64,000 nucleotides of DNA from Camarhynchus parvulus (lineage: Eukaryota > Chordata > Aves > Passeriformes > Thraupidae), in assembly GCF_901933205.1 (NCBI RefSeq), contig NC_044572.1, positions 25,196,501 through 25,260,500 on the forward strand, in the 5' to 3' direction. The notes below the pieces were generated by a model. That model was given only the letters and a program-made list of their open reading frames with translations, was not told the DNA's origin and made no database searches. The first letter of the stretch is position 1, and every line of letters begins with the position of its first letter. Position numbers and translations under genes: made by a program. Shown in pieces: positions 29,301-42,376 of the stretch.

Positions 29301-31236
29301 CTATTTTAATGGAAATGTGAAATTATTCAAAAATTTCTTCTCCCAAACACGTGAAGATTTCTCTAGTCAGATTCAGACTGCACAATGGGCTGAGAGAAGG
29401 AATCAGGCAGACGCAGTATTTTTACATAGCGTGTTTTTCTAATGGCTTTTCATACTCAGTGCCTCACTTAAAGGTTTCTTCTGTCAAAGATCTGTTAAAT
29501 CAACGATGTTTCATCAAATAGTAGTTGTCAAACATGATAAAGAACTACAATAATAAAATACGTGACCAAGAGGTTTTAGCAGCCAAGGATTCAGGGAAGA
29601 CTGGAAATAGGTTGTATTTCCAAGGCAGAGAAAAATGACAGCAGTAATGAAGTCTGCTGTTTGTATTCAGTAACACTAATTTTCAGACCTCTTCTATCCT
29701 AAATTAAGACCTACACATCAGGTCATGCAATGGACAGATATGACAGGAAAGTCACATAACAAAGGACAGATGATAACGCATGACTGCTATTGCACGACGT
29801 ATCTTTTAATTAAGTCTTTTAAGTAGGGAGACTCCTGCCCTGCTACTGATATGAGGCAACATCTCAGTCTCACTCCTACACTAAGAGCCCACAACAGACC
29901 CCAGACTTGCCTAAGCAGATGTAGAGGCCACCTGATGTAAAAGAACTGCAAAAAAAAAAAAAAAAGCAAAGCCACCCTATAAACACACACTACCAAGAGG
30001 CATTAAGACAGATTTTATTTCTCAGTGTAGGAAACCATATGTCTACACATTTGAACACGGACCTTCAAACCAGAAGGGCATGTACAGACACAGAATCTTT
30101 GTGTCATGATCTTGCTGATGGACTTTCATGTTTTGGAGAGGTTACCTGCATTTTGATTAACACCCATCAACCTTTGATGAAAGATGTAGTCAGATGCTGC
30201 TCAAGCTACTCCAACACTGAATAATTTGCTCTAATTTATTTCTTTAAAACTACTCTAATTTACAGCTTTACTTTGATGAAGTGGGCACTTTTGATAACTT
30301 CCCAGAATTATATATCCATTGGCTGAAGCAAAAACCCAACCCCCCCCAAAATGGTGATTCTACTGGCTGAGAGAGTTCAGAGAAGTTGGGATAAGAAATA
30401 GCAACTAAAATATAAAGAGAATTAGAATTTCTTCCTCCTACTAGCTGGATGATTGGCATTTGGTTTAGGATCATCCTGGTGAAAGCCTCCTCCCCTGTTG
30501 ACTGAGTGCATTTTTAAGTAGTGAGCAAACATAATCAGGAAAGAAAAATCTGTGCCCTTCCATATTCTGAAATCTACAGGCATTTTCCCCTGTACACAAT
30601 ATCAGAATGAAAAACAAAGCACAGTGAGTGCTAGTTAATTTTTTCTTTTCATCTCCTTGCAAAGCCAGCTCTAAAAAAAGATTCCAACCTGCCACAGAAC
30701 CTTCTTTGAACTTTCAATTTCCTACTAAGTTTAAACTTATCTTCTCAGATAGAAATGAAGCTTGGCTCCAGAAAAAAAAACATTTTTAAATCCTTGGTGA
30801 ATAAAGATCAGGCAGTATTCACCTACAGAAATTGAAAAACGTGAAAAGATAAATGCCAAACAGTGTGCGGAGCTTGAAAAAGCTGTGGTCAATGGCATTT
30901 TACATAACAATCTGAATTCCAGTAAATCACATTTCAATTACAAAGGAAGTACCAACAAGATCACTGTCACAAACAGAGAAATAATAAACTCTATTCGGGA
31001 AACAAGAAGTGAAATTCAACTATATCAGATCTCTATTCTCATCCTTTTCTTAAAGTTTTCAGTTGAAGAGATTTGTTCAGCTATACAGGAAATACTCAGA
31101 CTTTGACTCCCCACACTTCCCTCCCTGTTCAGTTCCACAACTGCTCAGGAATGATATATTTTAGACTTGCTCAACAGCTGTTTAGCTCAAAAGCCATGTT
31201 TTGATACTTAGAATACTAATTACACAAAAACATCTG

Positions 31237-31625
31237 AATCACAGAATATGCTGAGTTGGAAGGGACCCACAAGGATCATCAAGTCCAATCCCTGTCCCTG
31301 CACAGGACCATTCCCAAGATGATTGGACAATGCCCTCCCCATCATGAGCCTGAGAGCATTGTCCAAATACTTCTTGAACTCTGTCAGGCCTGGTGCTGTG
31401 ACACTTCCCTTGGGAGCTGTGCCAGAGCCCAACTACCCTCTGAGTGAAAGAACCTTTTCCTAATATCCAACCTAAACCTCCCCTGACACAACTTCAGGTT
31501 CTTCCCTTGGGTTCTGTCACTGGTCACCAGAGTAAGGAGATCAGTGTCTGCCCCTCCTCTCCCCCTCATAAGGAAGTTCTAGACTGGGATGAGGTCTCCC
31601 CTCAGTCTCCTCTTCTGTAGGAGGA
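31237..31625 (-). mobile_element. CR1 LINE copy, short 3' fragment
   Basis: It begins with AATCACAGAATATGCTGAGT, continues with TGGAAGGGACCCACAAGGAT and the CCTGCACAGGACCATTCCCA block, and ends after GATGAGGTCTCCCCTCAGTC. This is the same subfamily type as the copy at 7473, to which it is closely similar over the shared part. About 390 bp are left. It lies in intron 1, in sense with SLC25A13. It carries a trace of the octamer repeat (ATCACAGA) that marks CR1 3' termini. Confidence 0.92.
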
Positions 31626-32836
31626 GGGAAAACAAACTCTGCTTCTACTTACTTGTAAGGCTGGCTAATAACTATGGTCATCTACGTACACAACGTCTTC
31701 TGTATTCTAGCTTTGAAATGAAGTTTACTCTTTCAATCCTTCAATTACCCTAATCATCAAGGCCATAACAATCATAGTTGTAAAAAGCACATGTATTACT
31801 CTTCTGATAGGTCCCAATAATTGCAAAAATAACCTTTAGAAGCCCTGAAATTTTTAAACTGATGGAATTTTTTTAAAAACTAGACATTAAGAGTTACAGT
31901 GTACATTATCTTCACATGGGATTGATTTGTAGCGGGACCTGAAGACTGGAAAATAATTTAAAGAATGCACCCTTTAAGTGTAATGCTAATACTCTTCAAG
32001 TAAAATTATTCTTTGATATTTCTGTTTTGAAAAGAAGACACAATCAAGTTTCAGCTATATTATTTGTGGCTAATCTCAATATAATCTAACAGTAGTTCAA
32101 TAGATAACTACAAGTCTAGGACTATTATTGCCAGCTCACCAAAACTTGGACCTTAGCAGGTGAATTTAATTCTGTATTCTGACAGCTTCTATCAGATAAT
32201 ATATGCTGGTCAAAAAGCATTTAATGGGCTTTAAAATGCTCAGTTTCTAAAGGATTCTTCTTCAAATTACAACATAACATTAACTATTTGCCTCCCTGAT
32301 CAGTCTGCTTTGCTGCCAGACAATCCTGCCCTAGATACCCAAAAGAGGTGCTGGAGTACATTCATTATTAGCTTTCTGCAATGCACTGCACTTGACAAAA
32401 AGGTAATCTTACAGGCCTGAATAAATACTCGACTGTGTTTCTCTCCACATTAGATCAAATTTAATTAACCAGTGGTATGCAATAAGATGCAGTGTTAACA
32501 TCCTTTTCCTTCACTGGTGCCTGGTTTTCATCAAAGAGAACTACTAATAATGCAAACAGCACTAATAGGGCTGGGAAGGGCTCACCTGTCATAAGGACAG
32601 TTTGTGGAGAAAGAATTAACAGCCTCAGGAGAGGTTACCTGTTCTACTCATTGCAATCACAGTCACCTAAAATATTAACAGTACGAATGCCAAAAATGTG
32701 AAAAGACTACAGAGATGTGCAGAGTAAAGAAAATTTGTCACTTAAGAGTGGAAACACTAAAACAATCACCGGTTGTGGTAGTACTATTTATTACTATAAA
32801 CTTAAGATTGCCTAAGTTTTCCAAATATGATATCTG

Positions 32837-32915
32837 GGTTAAAAAAAATCAAACCAAAACAAATAAAAAACAAAAAACAAAAACCAAAAACACATAAGAG
32901 CAAAAAAAGCAACAC
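32837..32915. repeat. A-rich tract with AAAAC/AAACC steps
   Basis: Imperfect AAAAC/AAACC repeats in intron 1. They produce lysine- or phenylalanine-rich chance open frames on the two strands. Confidence 0.8.
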
Positions 32916-35071
32916 AAATACAAATCCTAGAAAAGGTCTCAGATGTCTGTTCTCAGAGTACCCTGCCTCCAGCTCTGGCCCAGAGCCTTTGAGATCAGGT
33001 CTTCTACCAAAGGGATAAACTAATATTATTGATGCTAATGTGGACTCACTGGTAGGGAGCAAGACCAAGGCCATGTGAAGGTCATAAGTCATAAAGGCAA
33101 CAGTAACCTAAACCACAAATGCATGAAACCTCTCTGTAGCTTTGCTTTTCATTTTGACCGTTATACATTTTAATATGGATAATTCATAAAATGACAGAGT
33201 GCTTAACAATTCACATCTGTATCGATCATTCAAAAACTACCAGTCAAAGGAGAATAAAACACAAATTATCGCACGGCTCTCAAAGTTCCTTCATCTTCAG
33301 CATCCGTCATCAAAGTCATCCTCCTTTAATTTCCCAAATTTCTGGAGAGTTAGGATTTCATTTCTCAGAGTTAAAATTTCACCAGCTGCCTGAGTCCTAC
33401 AGACTAAGGCTGCTGTCATCTTCTGTGTGTTGTGTCGAGCTAAGGCTGATCAGCACTGTTAGAAAAACATGTAGGGACCAGCTAGGCTAATCAAGGCAAA
33501 ACCGACCACAAACTTGCCTAAAGCAAGTGGCAGTTACTCCTTCTACAGCAAAGTCAGGTCACTTTTGAATACATAAATAAGCCAATCAGACACATCTTTA
33601 AGAAAAAAACAACAAAAGCAACAAAATAGTAGAAACCATTTGCAAGGGAAGTCTGATTTTTAACTTCTGCTTACTCAGAAAACTCCTTTCAAAAACATTC
33701 CTATCAGTTCAGGTATTAGGCTATACAGAGAAAATGGGACAAAATACTTTAGAAGAGTATAAATATTTAAAAGAAAAGTTATGACAAAGCTTTCTTGGTG
33801 TTTCAGTTCCATTTTTTACTTTCCTTCTTTCAGTTTAAATTTTTGCCTACTGGCATGTAAATAACTTGTGAGTAATTAGTTGACCAATTAGTTCTATGAA
33901 AATTTCACAATTTTGCCAATGCAATCTTACAGTTACATCCACATGGCTACATTCTTGCACCACACCTTCCACCTTCAGGGAAAAATCCCTAAAACCTCTA
34001 TGGCTATCCCAGCATGAACCATAGCTGACAACAGACTTACCAAAGTAAAAAACCCTGCCTTCTTATTTCTCTAACAAGCAGTGGAAAATGTAAAAGTATC
34101 TATAAATGCACAACAGTAAATATTCCTATAGCAGTCACACTAAACAACCCTTTGCAGGTCTCCAGCTTAAGGTATTTCTGTGCTCAGTGCCATCCACATA
34201 ACACTTTAAACTGCTTTGCTGTGTGAATTGTTCTAGGGAACAGATCTGATCTGATGCAAACAAAACCAATCTATATACACTAAAAAAAGAAAAAAAAATT
34301 GTGTCACTTTCTTCCCAGCCAGTTATCCACTCCAGTTCATCCCTGCACCATTACACTATCCTAGGATCGCCACTGAATTGCGATTTAGTGAAATCACAAC
34401 TTCATGGCTAATGCCAGCTTTTAAAAACTGCAGTGACCTGGCAGTTCAGGAAACAAACAGGTACCTCTCCACACCAACCCAACCAAGAGAAGCAAGTTCA
34501 GCCCTGGCATCAAAGCAGAGAACAATCAGCCCAGCACCAGAAAGGCAAGAACCAGTCCTAGAGACCTGGTCTAGCCTAGCCTTGGCTTTCAAAGAAGAAC
34601 CAGTAAGATTCTAAAGATATGGAGTAGTGATGATACTAAGATTTTAGAAGTATTTTTAAAAGGTCTGGCTGTGTGGGCACAAGTCTGCTCATCTCAGAGC
34701 ACTCTCTACAAATAAAACTGTGTTTGTGTATTTGCAAACTCCACTTTGCTCAGCCTCTGAGGGTCTGATCCATTAGCACACCCCACTACCTCTAGTCACA
34801 GCATGATGCAAAAACCATTCCATTTGTACAAGCTGGAAGTCACATGCAATTTAAGGTTTTAGGATTCCAGACGTTTCCCCGAGGTGCACATCCAGAACTG
34901 CTGCAGCCCTGATTTGAGCACGTACAGACATTTCAGACACTCTGACCAGGTGCCCAGCAACCACACATGCAACGCGTCTAATGCACACTGGCAGCGAGCA
35001 CCAACCAGGCAGCAACCCTCCAAAGCTGCGGCAGCTGGAGGCATCCTTCATGCAAAATGCATCAACAGTGC

Positions 35072-35213
35072 TGGCAACAAAGAATCCAAACCTTCCCCCC
35101 TCTCAGGTGGGGACCATAATGGCTAGAAACTGAATCAGGTTTTGGCAACAAAGAATCCAACTCTTTCCCCCTCTGTGCCAGGTACCATAATGGCTCGAAT
35201 CTGAATCAGGTTC
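35072..35213. repeat. 71-bp tandem duplication
   Basis: Two adjacent copies, 35072-35142 and 35143-35213, each begin TGGCAACAAAGAATCCAA and contain ACCATAATGGCT and CTGAATCAGGTT. They differ by a modest number of substitutions, so the duplication is not brand new. It lies in intron 1. Confidence 0.95.
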
Positions 35214-38200
35214 TGGCCCACATCTCTTGCCCCTAGTCCTTGCGTTGCATTATAACAACACAGGGCAATGGCTCTGCCTGAAACAGAGGCGCAAACCTCG
35301 CTCTTTAAAGATCCTCCAGGGACTTTCCTTTTCTTCATCCCTATTCTTTCATACCCCACTGGCTGCCTTAGATGCTCCCTAATGAGCACTCTGGCTGTTT
35401 TGGTACCGATCCCTCATAGCTCTGGTAGGTTTCCTAATTCCAAAGTCAAGTGAGTAAAAAAGTTAGGCATGGAGATGTCAGTCTAAAGAACAGCAAAAAA
35501 ATAATATTTTTCTAAATTGGTTTTCACATGGTCAGAGTGTAAGGCAGATCTCCAAGGAGACTCGAAGAGTGACCATATTGGTCAGCACAAAAACATTTCT
35601 GGCAGGCTGCTTAGGCATGCAAGATATCATAAATATATAATCCAGCAGCTGATGTTAGGGATCTCACATGTGTCCAACAAGAGGAATGTCCTGCAACAAG
35701 CTGTATTTCTTCTGTTTCTTCTCTAAACGCACGTAGATTAGTGTACACGCAGTCACTTTGCCACTCTCTCTCTCAGATGTTTATTTTTTCCCTCTTCAGA
35801 GGAAAAGCAAAATGCCAACAACCCATTCCTTGTGAGCAATTTCATCCTTTAACACACTGGATTTTGTTCAGGTCAAGTAACATTTTTGGTAAAGAATATA
35901 ATTGCAATTGCCTGTTTCTAAGATCTTGTAAATAGCATGACATTATTTTAAAAACTGCATTTACAGTGTTCCTTTAAGTGTTTTTACACAGTTTCAGCTG
36001 AAATTGCTTTATTCCAAAGCAATTGAATATAGAGTATTTTTATAAGGACCTCTTTGTCTCTCTGTAAATGACTGAGATACAGATCCTTTCCAGAAAGAGA
36101 ATGCATCAGAAAACATGCAACCTTACATTTTACTAGCCATAGTTATCTAGCACCATAAAACATCAGTTCCTGAAGCTTATGTTGTAGCTAAAGCAAAACA
36201 GCATGATTAGCAGAGTAAAGTAGTGCCTAGAGGCCTTACGCAAGTTTAGGTTTGGCACCATACAAACACACAGGCTCTATTCAGTATGGTAAAGCCATTC
36301 TACAGCCAAAGCAGAGGCAATTCCATAGATCAAAAGCAAAAATTAAGCTAAAATTCAGCAGCACATTCATTCCATCTTCCAGGAAATACAGTATCACATA
36401 CCTCCTTGTCATACTCCTTGGACAACATAGACAAATAAAATAGATATTGGCCTAAACAAGCTGGTTAGAAGACACATTGTTATCATTCAGGGCTGTAAGC
36501 TTGTCTACATTACAGCTTCAGGAGTGCCTTTAACACGTGGTTTAAGGAACACTTCAAAGAGCTCCTCTAACCTCCTGCAACACAAAGCTGCATGGAAAGA
36601 GCAGATTATTTCCCAGTGTGATAAAATCCAGACAACTTCAAATACTTTTCAGCAGGCACCACAAAAGACAAGGTATACACATAACTGCTGGATCCAGTAG
36701 TCCTCTCCTAAGATATACATGAAGCAAAGTCACCCTGCAATTCCTCTTACAGGGGTACCACAATGGAAAGGAGCAAGCTCCAAAAACTTGCCAAAACCAC
36801 TGGCAGTTGCAACATGTGATGCCATCAGTACCAAACATATTGAAGACATAAAGCAACCTCTTTCACCACCTTCTCTTGCCCCCACCTTGCTCTGATAAGG
36901 AAAGGTGGGGTCAGAGAGGAAATAGCAGCACAAAGACTCAGGTAAACTCAATTGAGACAAAACCCCCACTGTAATAAAGCTTCTTTTCAGGGTAACTCAG
37001 TGTCCACTGTGGCAGAGAGCTGTATGGAACTTTTTCACAGCAGAATTGCTCCATGAGTGTCTTTCCTGGGATTATTTTTGCAAGTGGGCCCTGTTGCATG
37101 CTGTGAGTCTTGTGAGAATGGGACTCAACCAGTTCTCCCAAAGGTACACATCATAAGCAAAGATCTATGTAGTAAAAGAAACCAAATGAAACCAAACACA
37201 TAAACTATGTGAAACCAAACACTATGACAGGCAGGACAGTGGAGTAAATGACTTGGTTTCTCCTCTGTTTCAGCTGCAGTCATCAGTCACACTACTTTGT
37301 ACTTAGAAAAGGTCTGAAGTTATCAGCACTCATACAAATTCAATGTCCCTCTATCAAGCAAATTCTTGTCTCTTAAGAAATCAAGATGCAGTAATAAGTC
37401 ATAAGCAGCATAAATACACAGGTTTTTTTCTGAGGGGAAAGTGGAAAGAAGAGTCTTATGATACACATAAGAATTTACATATTTCTGCACAGATCCAAAA
37501 CATAACTATGCATGAGCAAGCACTGTGGACCTGTACAGACTAGCAACAGGACTTTCCATGTAGATATTACATAGTGCTATCACATCCAAAAAACTACCAT
37601 GGTACCATTAAGTGCCATAACACTATTAAACTTATAGTACATAAACTCAGTGGTGCTTCAGGGAAACAGATTGCTCTCTCCTTACTCACCAACCACTTTT
37701 CTCTCCACAACTGATCTCACTGAGTGTCTGGAGCCTGTCCACAATGGACTCCTCTCCTTTCATGGACACAGGAGTCCATCATGATGCCAGAATCCCTCAC
37801 CTCTTCTTTTCTGAGGGCCCAACAAATCCATGTCCAATGCAATGCAATTCTTCTCTTCCATTTTGCTGGAGGAAGGGAAGAATGGCATGATTGAGGGCAA
37901 GAAGAGTGAATTTAATCTGTTCCCAGGCACACTGCACGCTACTGCTAGCACAGGAAAATGAGCACGGATGAACGAGCTGAACAGAGGCAAAATGGAGCTG
38001 TATGATGCACAAGGGACACACTGGGTGTACATGGCAGCAAAATAATCAAAGTGACACGGTTGTGTCAGCATCTAATAGTTTTGGTGTTGTTTGCAATCAT
38101 GTTTATTTAGAACTGCACTGCCACTGTGCCTGCATTTCAGTCGCTGCTTACCCAAACCTCACTAATTCATATCACACAGGGCAGGCACTGGATCACTTCT

Positions 38201-41200
38201 GCACACAAAAAGGTTTGCAGAGGCAGGGCCAGTGGTATCAACCCCTCACAGAACTCCAGTTAATGCAGCTGAGGTGATGCATCTTGCAGGACTGGGGTGT
38301 TCAGTGTGAGATGTCTGACTGTAGTAACACCAAGACATTCACGAAGCCTGTGCCTGGGCACTAACTATTTTTGGAGTGACAAGGTTTAGGATTTTAAAGG
38401 TAGATGTGGCAGTAACCAGAAATAACATTTAATTCCACTAATATAGCTTCCATAATAAACAGTTCCAGGAAAACACAAGAGAAAAGAGAATTTAAAAAAA
38501 GGTTAAATACATGAAAATTGCATAACCAATTTTCTTTACCTTGCATTAGGACTATCCCAAATATTGTCACATAAGTCAGCAACAAATCTCTTTTTGTTAC
38601 ATTATTGACATGGTTCTGACAGTCTTAGTAAGATTTACACATGCACTTAAAATTAAGCATGCAAGCAAGTCCCATTGGGTACTGATGTAAGGTTCATGCC
38701 TTCACTTGAACAGTCATTTTACAACTAGCTTTTTTAGCATGCAATATCTGTGTTCACTTTGTTCATTGGACAATAATTTTAAAGTAACCTATACATTCTA
38801 AGTAGTACGGGCAACCAGTACGTGCCCATTTGATAAAAGTTCACACATGACACACAAAAAAACATTACATTAGAAACAGAGATATTCCACAGTATTCAAA
38901 AATCAACTCCTGTATCCATTATTACACAGTTCATACAATTACAGAAGTTTATTCACATGCTAACCACAGCAGAGATAAAGTTTAATGGTGTTCACATGCT
39001 TCCACAGTTTTTACAGTTTACTAGGCTTTGATTTATCTATCAAAATTATTTGAGTTTGGAATTTTCATTAATGCAATTTTTAACTGTTTTGAACGTAGCT
39101 TAGTGGTTATGAAATATAAAGTTTAAAAATATTATATATACTAGCTCCCATTATAAATATCAATTTCTGACCTTTGGTTGAACGGACAAAGTAGCATAGT
39201 AGCAAAGGCAAAATCAACTACAGAAAGAAGTCTCGTTGAGACATACCTTAGGACCTCCCACTGAAAATATGTTTATATTTTACCAAGCAGTAGAACTTTA
39301 AAAAGACAGCAAGTCACACTTTGCACATGCATGAGACAACAGCTATGCCCAGAACTTGTAGCAGAATAGGGATCAAGGGTAACTGACATTCACTCAACAC
39401 AAACATTTAATTTTGCTGTAAAATACACACCAGGTGAATAGCAAGGGGCATTAGCTAGACTAGGTAAATTCTCTTTAGAACTATCTGGCTAAAGGGCAGA
39501 AAAACAACATTGTGATTGCATCGTTAAACACTCAAAATTAAGAAATAAGCAGGGCACACTACGTAAAGAATTAGTGCTTTGTACCTGCATTACCATAAAG
39601 ATGTTCCACATCGCCTCTTTTTTTGCACAATGCCAAAAAAGAAGCCAGTACCTAGGATGGTAATTTAATCACCAATGGGGTAAAAATCTGCTGGAAAATC
39701 TCACCTCTGGTTTTTACTGGAAATTTGTGTGAATATAATTTATAGCAGAGTTTTCCCAATACAGTTTCAGAAAATGTTTTCAAAGCTTAAGAAAAGCCAC
39801 TGATGTGTAACATACATTGTTTAAAATGCTGTGTAAGTTGCAAACCTTGAGCTATATACAATGAAGGAAATCAAATCAGGCTGTAGTGCCCTTTCTTGAT
39901 ACCTGAGTGCTTAACAATGCAGCCTTAACAGTATGCCATTTGGGTTTTCCTTTTGAGAAACTGAATTCCTAGAGTTTGCTTAATATGTCAACATTTGAAA
40001 TCTTGCAAGCAAAGACCAATTACATTCAATCCCAAAGACTCATATGCCTAAAAGGGTATAATTAAAAAATTAAAGGAAGCGGTCATGCAGGATACTGGCA
40101 AGGAAAAAGTACTAAAGAAATTTAAGAAAAAGCATTTAACTCACCAGTCCATTGTTTGGCTGAGGTGAAAAAGGCAAACATTACTGAGATGCATCAGTGA
40201 GGAAGCTAGAACACAAATCAAGGCACGTGCCTGCAAGCACATGTGAATAACTTCAGGCCCAGAAGCTCTTTCCATGGTGAAGTCATTCACATGTGCAACC
40301 GCAGAAGCTAAGCTCGGATGTTACCCTCAAAGTACAAAATGCTACTTACATTTTGCTACTGACCTCAATATAAAAAGAAATTTACCTGTATTTAACTGTT
40401 TCAGCTGAAGAAGACAAAAATCCCCTTGAAGTCCCACAAAGTAAGGTAATCCATTCTAGCTGCTCACAGTTCCAGTTAGTTTGTTTGTTTTTAACATAAG
40501 TCTCAGAACGTGTTAAGGCTTACAAACCAGAAGCCTTCCTTGGAAGCTATGTGAGGACTGCATGAGACCCTGGGGTACAAAGAGCTTATTTCTGCCTTGC
40601 AATACACCAAGAATGCTTATGACATGACAATTAAGCCATTATTCTTTTTATTGGGTATCTCTCTGCCAAGCCTGATGTAACCTGACATATACAACATTCA
40701 ATTGAGTGTCTCTTAAAGTGTTGAGTGTTTCCAACATATGCTTGTGCAATTTTAGGGATCTGAACTGTATAAGAAATCTAGCTTAAGGAAAAAGGACACC
40801 ATGCAAATGAGTAGCATGGAGCACATGTGTCTATCCGATTAGACAAACACTAACTACACATAAAGTATTTTTAAGTATATGTAACTAGCATAGGTTTAAA
40901 TGGATTGCAGATTACAAACCACTGCTTGGAGAAGAGAAAATAAGTAAAAGGTTCAAAAGCCAGAGAATAGAAAACTTTTAAGTCTTTAAACACCAATAGT
41001 TTGGTAAGATGTAACCAACATGGTTATGGACCAGTGGGCAATCAAAAATTTTTAAAAAGGCTAGATAGATCAGCTGAGATTCACAAATAGTGAATACAAG
41101 ATTTGGTGATGACTGTTTTATATCCACCAGCAATGAGGAATCAAATATTGCTCAGTCCACTAAAAGAGCAGGCAGTTCAGATAACCTACATTCTTATTGA

Positions 41201-42001
41201 GAAAGGTGCTGACCAAAGCAGCTCTATCATATCCTAGCTAAAATAAAGGAGCACACAACTCTGGCCACACTGAGCCATGCCTTGAGTTGTTTGGGGAAGA
41301 TGTGTTTCCTGATTTTTCCTCGAGGTAAGTTTCATCACTGGCTTCAATAAAAGGACATAGAGTAATTTCTTTTTGAAGTGTCAGTATTCAAATATGAAAC
41401 TTAATGAAAGTAGTAAGTTTTGAAATACCAACACTACATCTCATTTTATCTCCCTTTAGATATGGCCTTGATCCAGCCAATGACGTTTTTTTTCTGGGAT
41501 GGGAATACATTACTAAATGATTAAATAACATATTTCAATTTGTTTATCCTTCTGATCAGCAAAAAAGCCCAAATAGCATGTATCCACCTGACAGGACAGC
41601 ACTGAGAAGTAAAAATGCTTGGAAATTATAACCAGATGTGAAAAGAGAAGGTAAAAAAAGGTACATGGAGAAAATGGTAGAAAAAAGCAGAAAGGGACAA
41701 TCGCGCTAAGGCCTGCAAGCAGGTCAGGGCCAACATCTGTGCCCACTGCGGGACCTGCCAGCCGCCGTCCCGAGATCCCGCTGCGTCCTCCCGTCCGAAC
41801 AGCGGTGTGTCTGTCCGCATGCACAGCACGTGTGTACGTGTGCCTTTCTGCATCTGTACACTGTGGAACAAGGGGCTCGGCGGGGCTCTCACTGAGCACT
41901 ACCGGGCCCAAATGCGCTTGGCGGAGCCGCGGCCGGGCCAGGGCACGGTGCCCGGCGGGGCAGTGCGGGGCTGTGCGGGGCTTCGCCGGGGAGAGCGACC
42001 C

Positions 42002-42055
42002 GACACCGACACCGGCGCCGGCACCGGCACCGGCACCGGCACCGGCACCGGCACG
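42002..42055. repeat. GGCACC hexanucleotide repeat in intron 1 CpG island
   Basis: There are nine hexamer units: two GACACC, one GGCGCC, five perfect GGCACC and one GGCACG. On the transcribed (minus) strand the unit reads GGTGCC. It lies about 310 bases downstream of the exon 1 donor. All frames stay open across it and would give two-residue repeats, such as Pro-Ala, Gly-Thr, Pro-Val or Arg-Cys, which explains the odd long open frames seen here. Confidence 0.97.
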
Positions 42056-42364
42056 GGCCGCGGGAGGCGCCGTGCAGTGTCATTGACGCCGATGATGCAC
42101 CGCAAGGGGAGCCCAGGCCCGCAGCTCCCGGCGCGGGCAGCTGCGGATGCTCGCCGCGCTGGCACACAGCCCCACCGGCCGGGGGCCGCCCGCTGCCCAC
42201 CCCCCGCTCCCCGGGGCCGGCGGCGAGCGGCCGCCGAGCCGCGAGGACGAGGAGGAGGAGGCGCCACCTCGGCTTCCGTCAAGGGCAGGCCCGAGGTCAA
42301 ACCCGGCAAGCGCCCCGCCGCGGCCCCTTCCCCCGCCGCCCGCCCGCCGGCGGCAGTGCCTTAC

Positions 42365-42376
42365 CTTGGCAGCCAT
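42365..42376 (-). CDS. SLC25A13: SLC25A13 coding exon 1 (start codon, MAAK)
   Basis: The exon encodes only Met-Ala-Ala-Lys and is followed by the donor GTAAGG. The start codon sits in a strong context (CACAGCATGG, with A at -3 and G at +4). It lies in the middle of a CpG island, as expected for the first exon of a housekeeping-type mitochondrial carrier. Human citrin, as I recall it, starts MAAAK, so this copy has one alanine fewer. The exon ends in phase 0 and joins exon 2, whose first codon is Val. The reading frame stays open for at least 63 codons upstream but contains no ATG there, so this ATG is the natural start. The exon is too short to prove alone; its position, context, donor and fit to exon 2 make it convincing. 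Confidence 0.9.

Noticed and set aside
37760..38071. A 103-codon minus-strand open frame
   Set aside because: No known domain, lies in intron 1 and has no flanking splice sites that would make a good exon.
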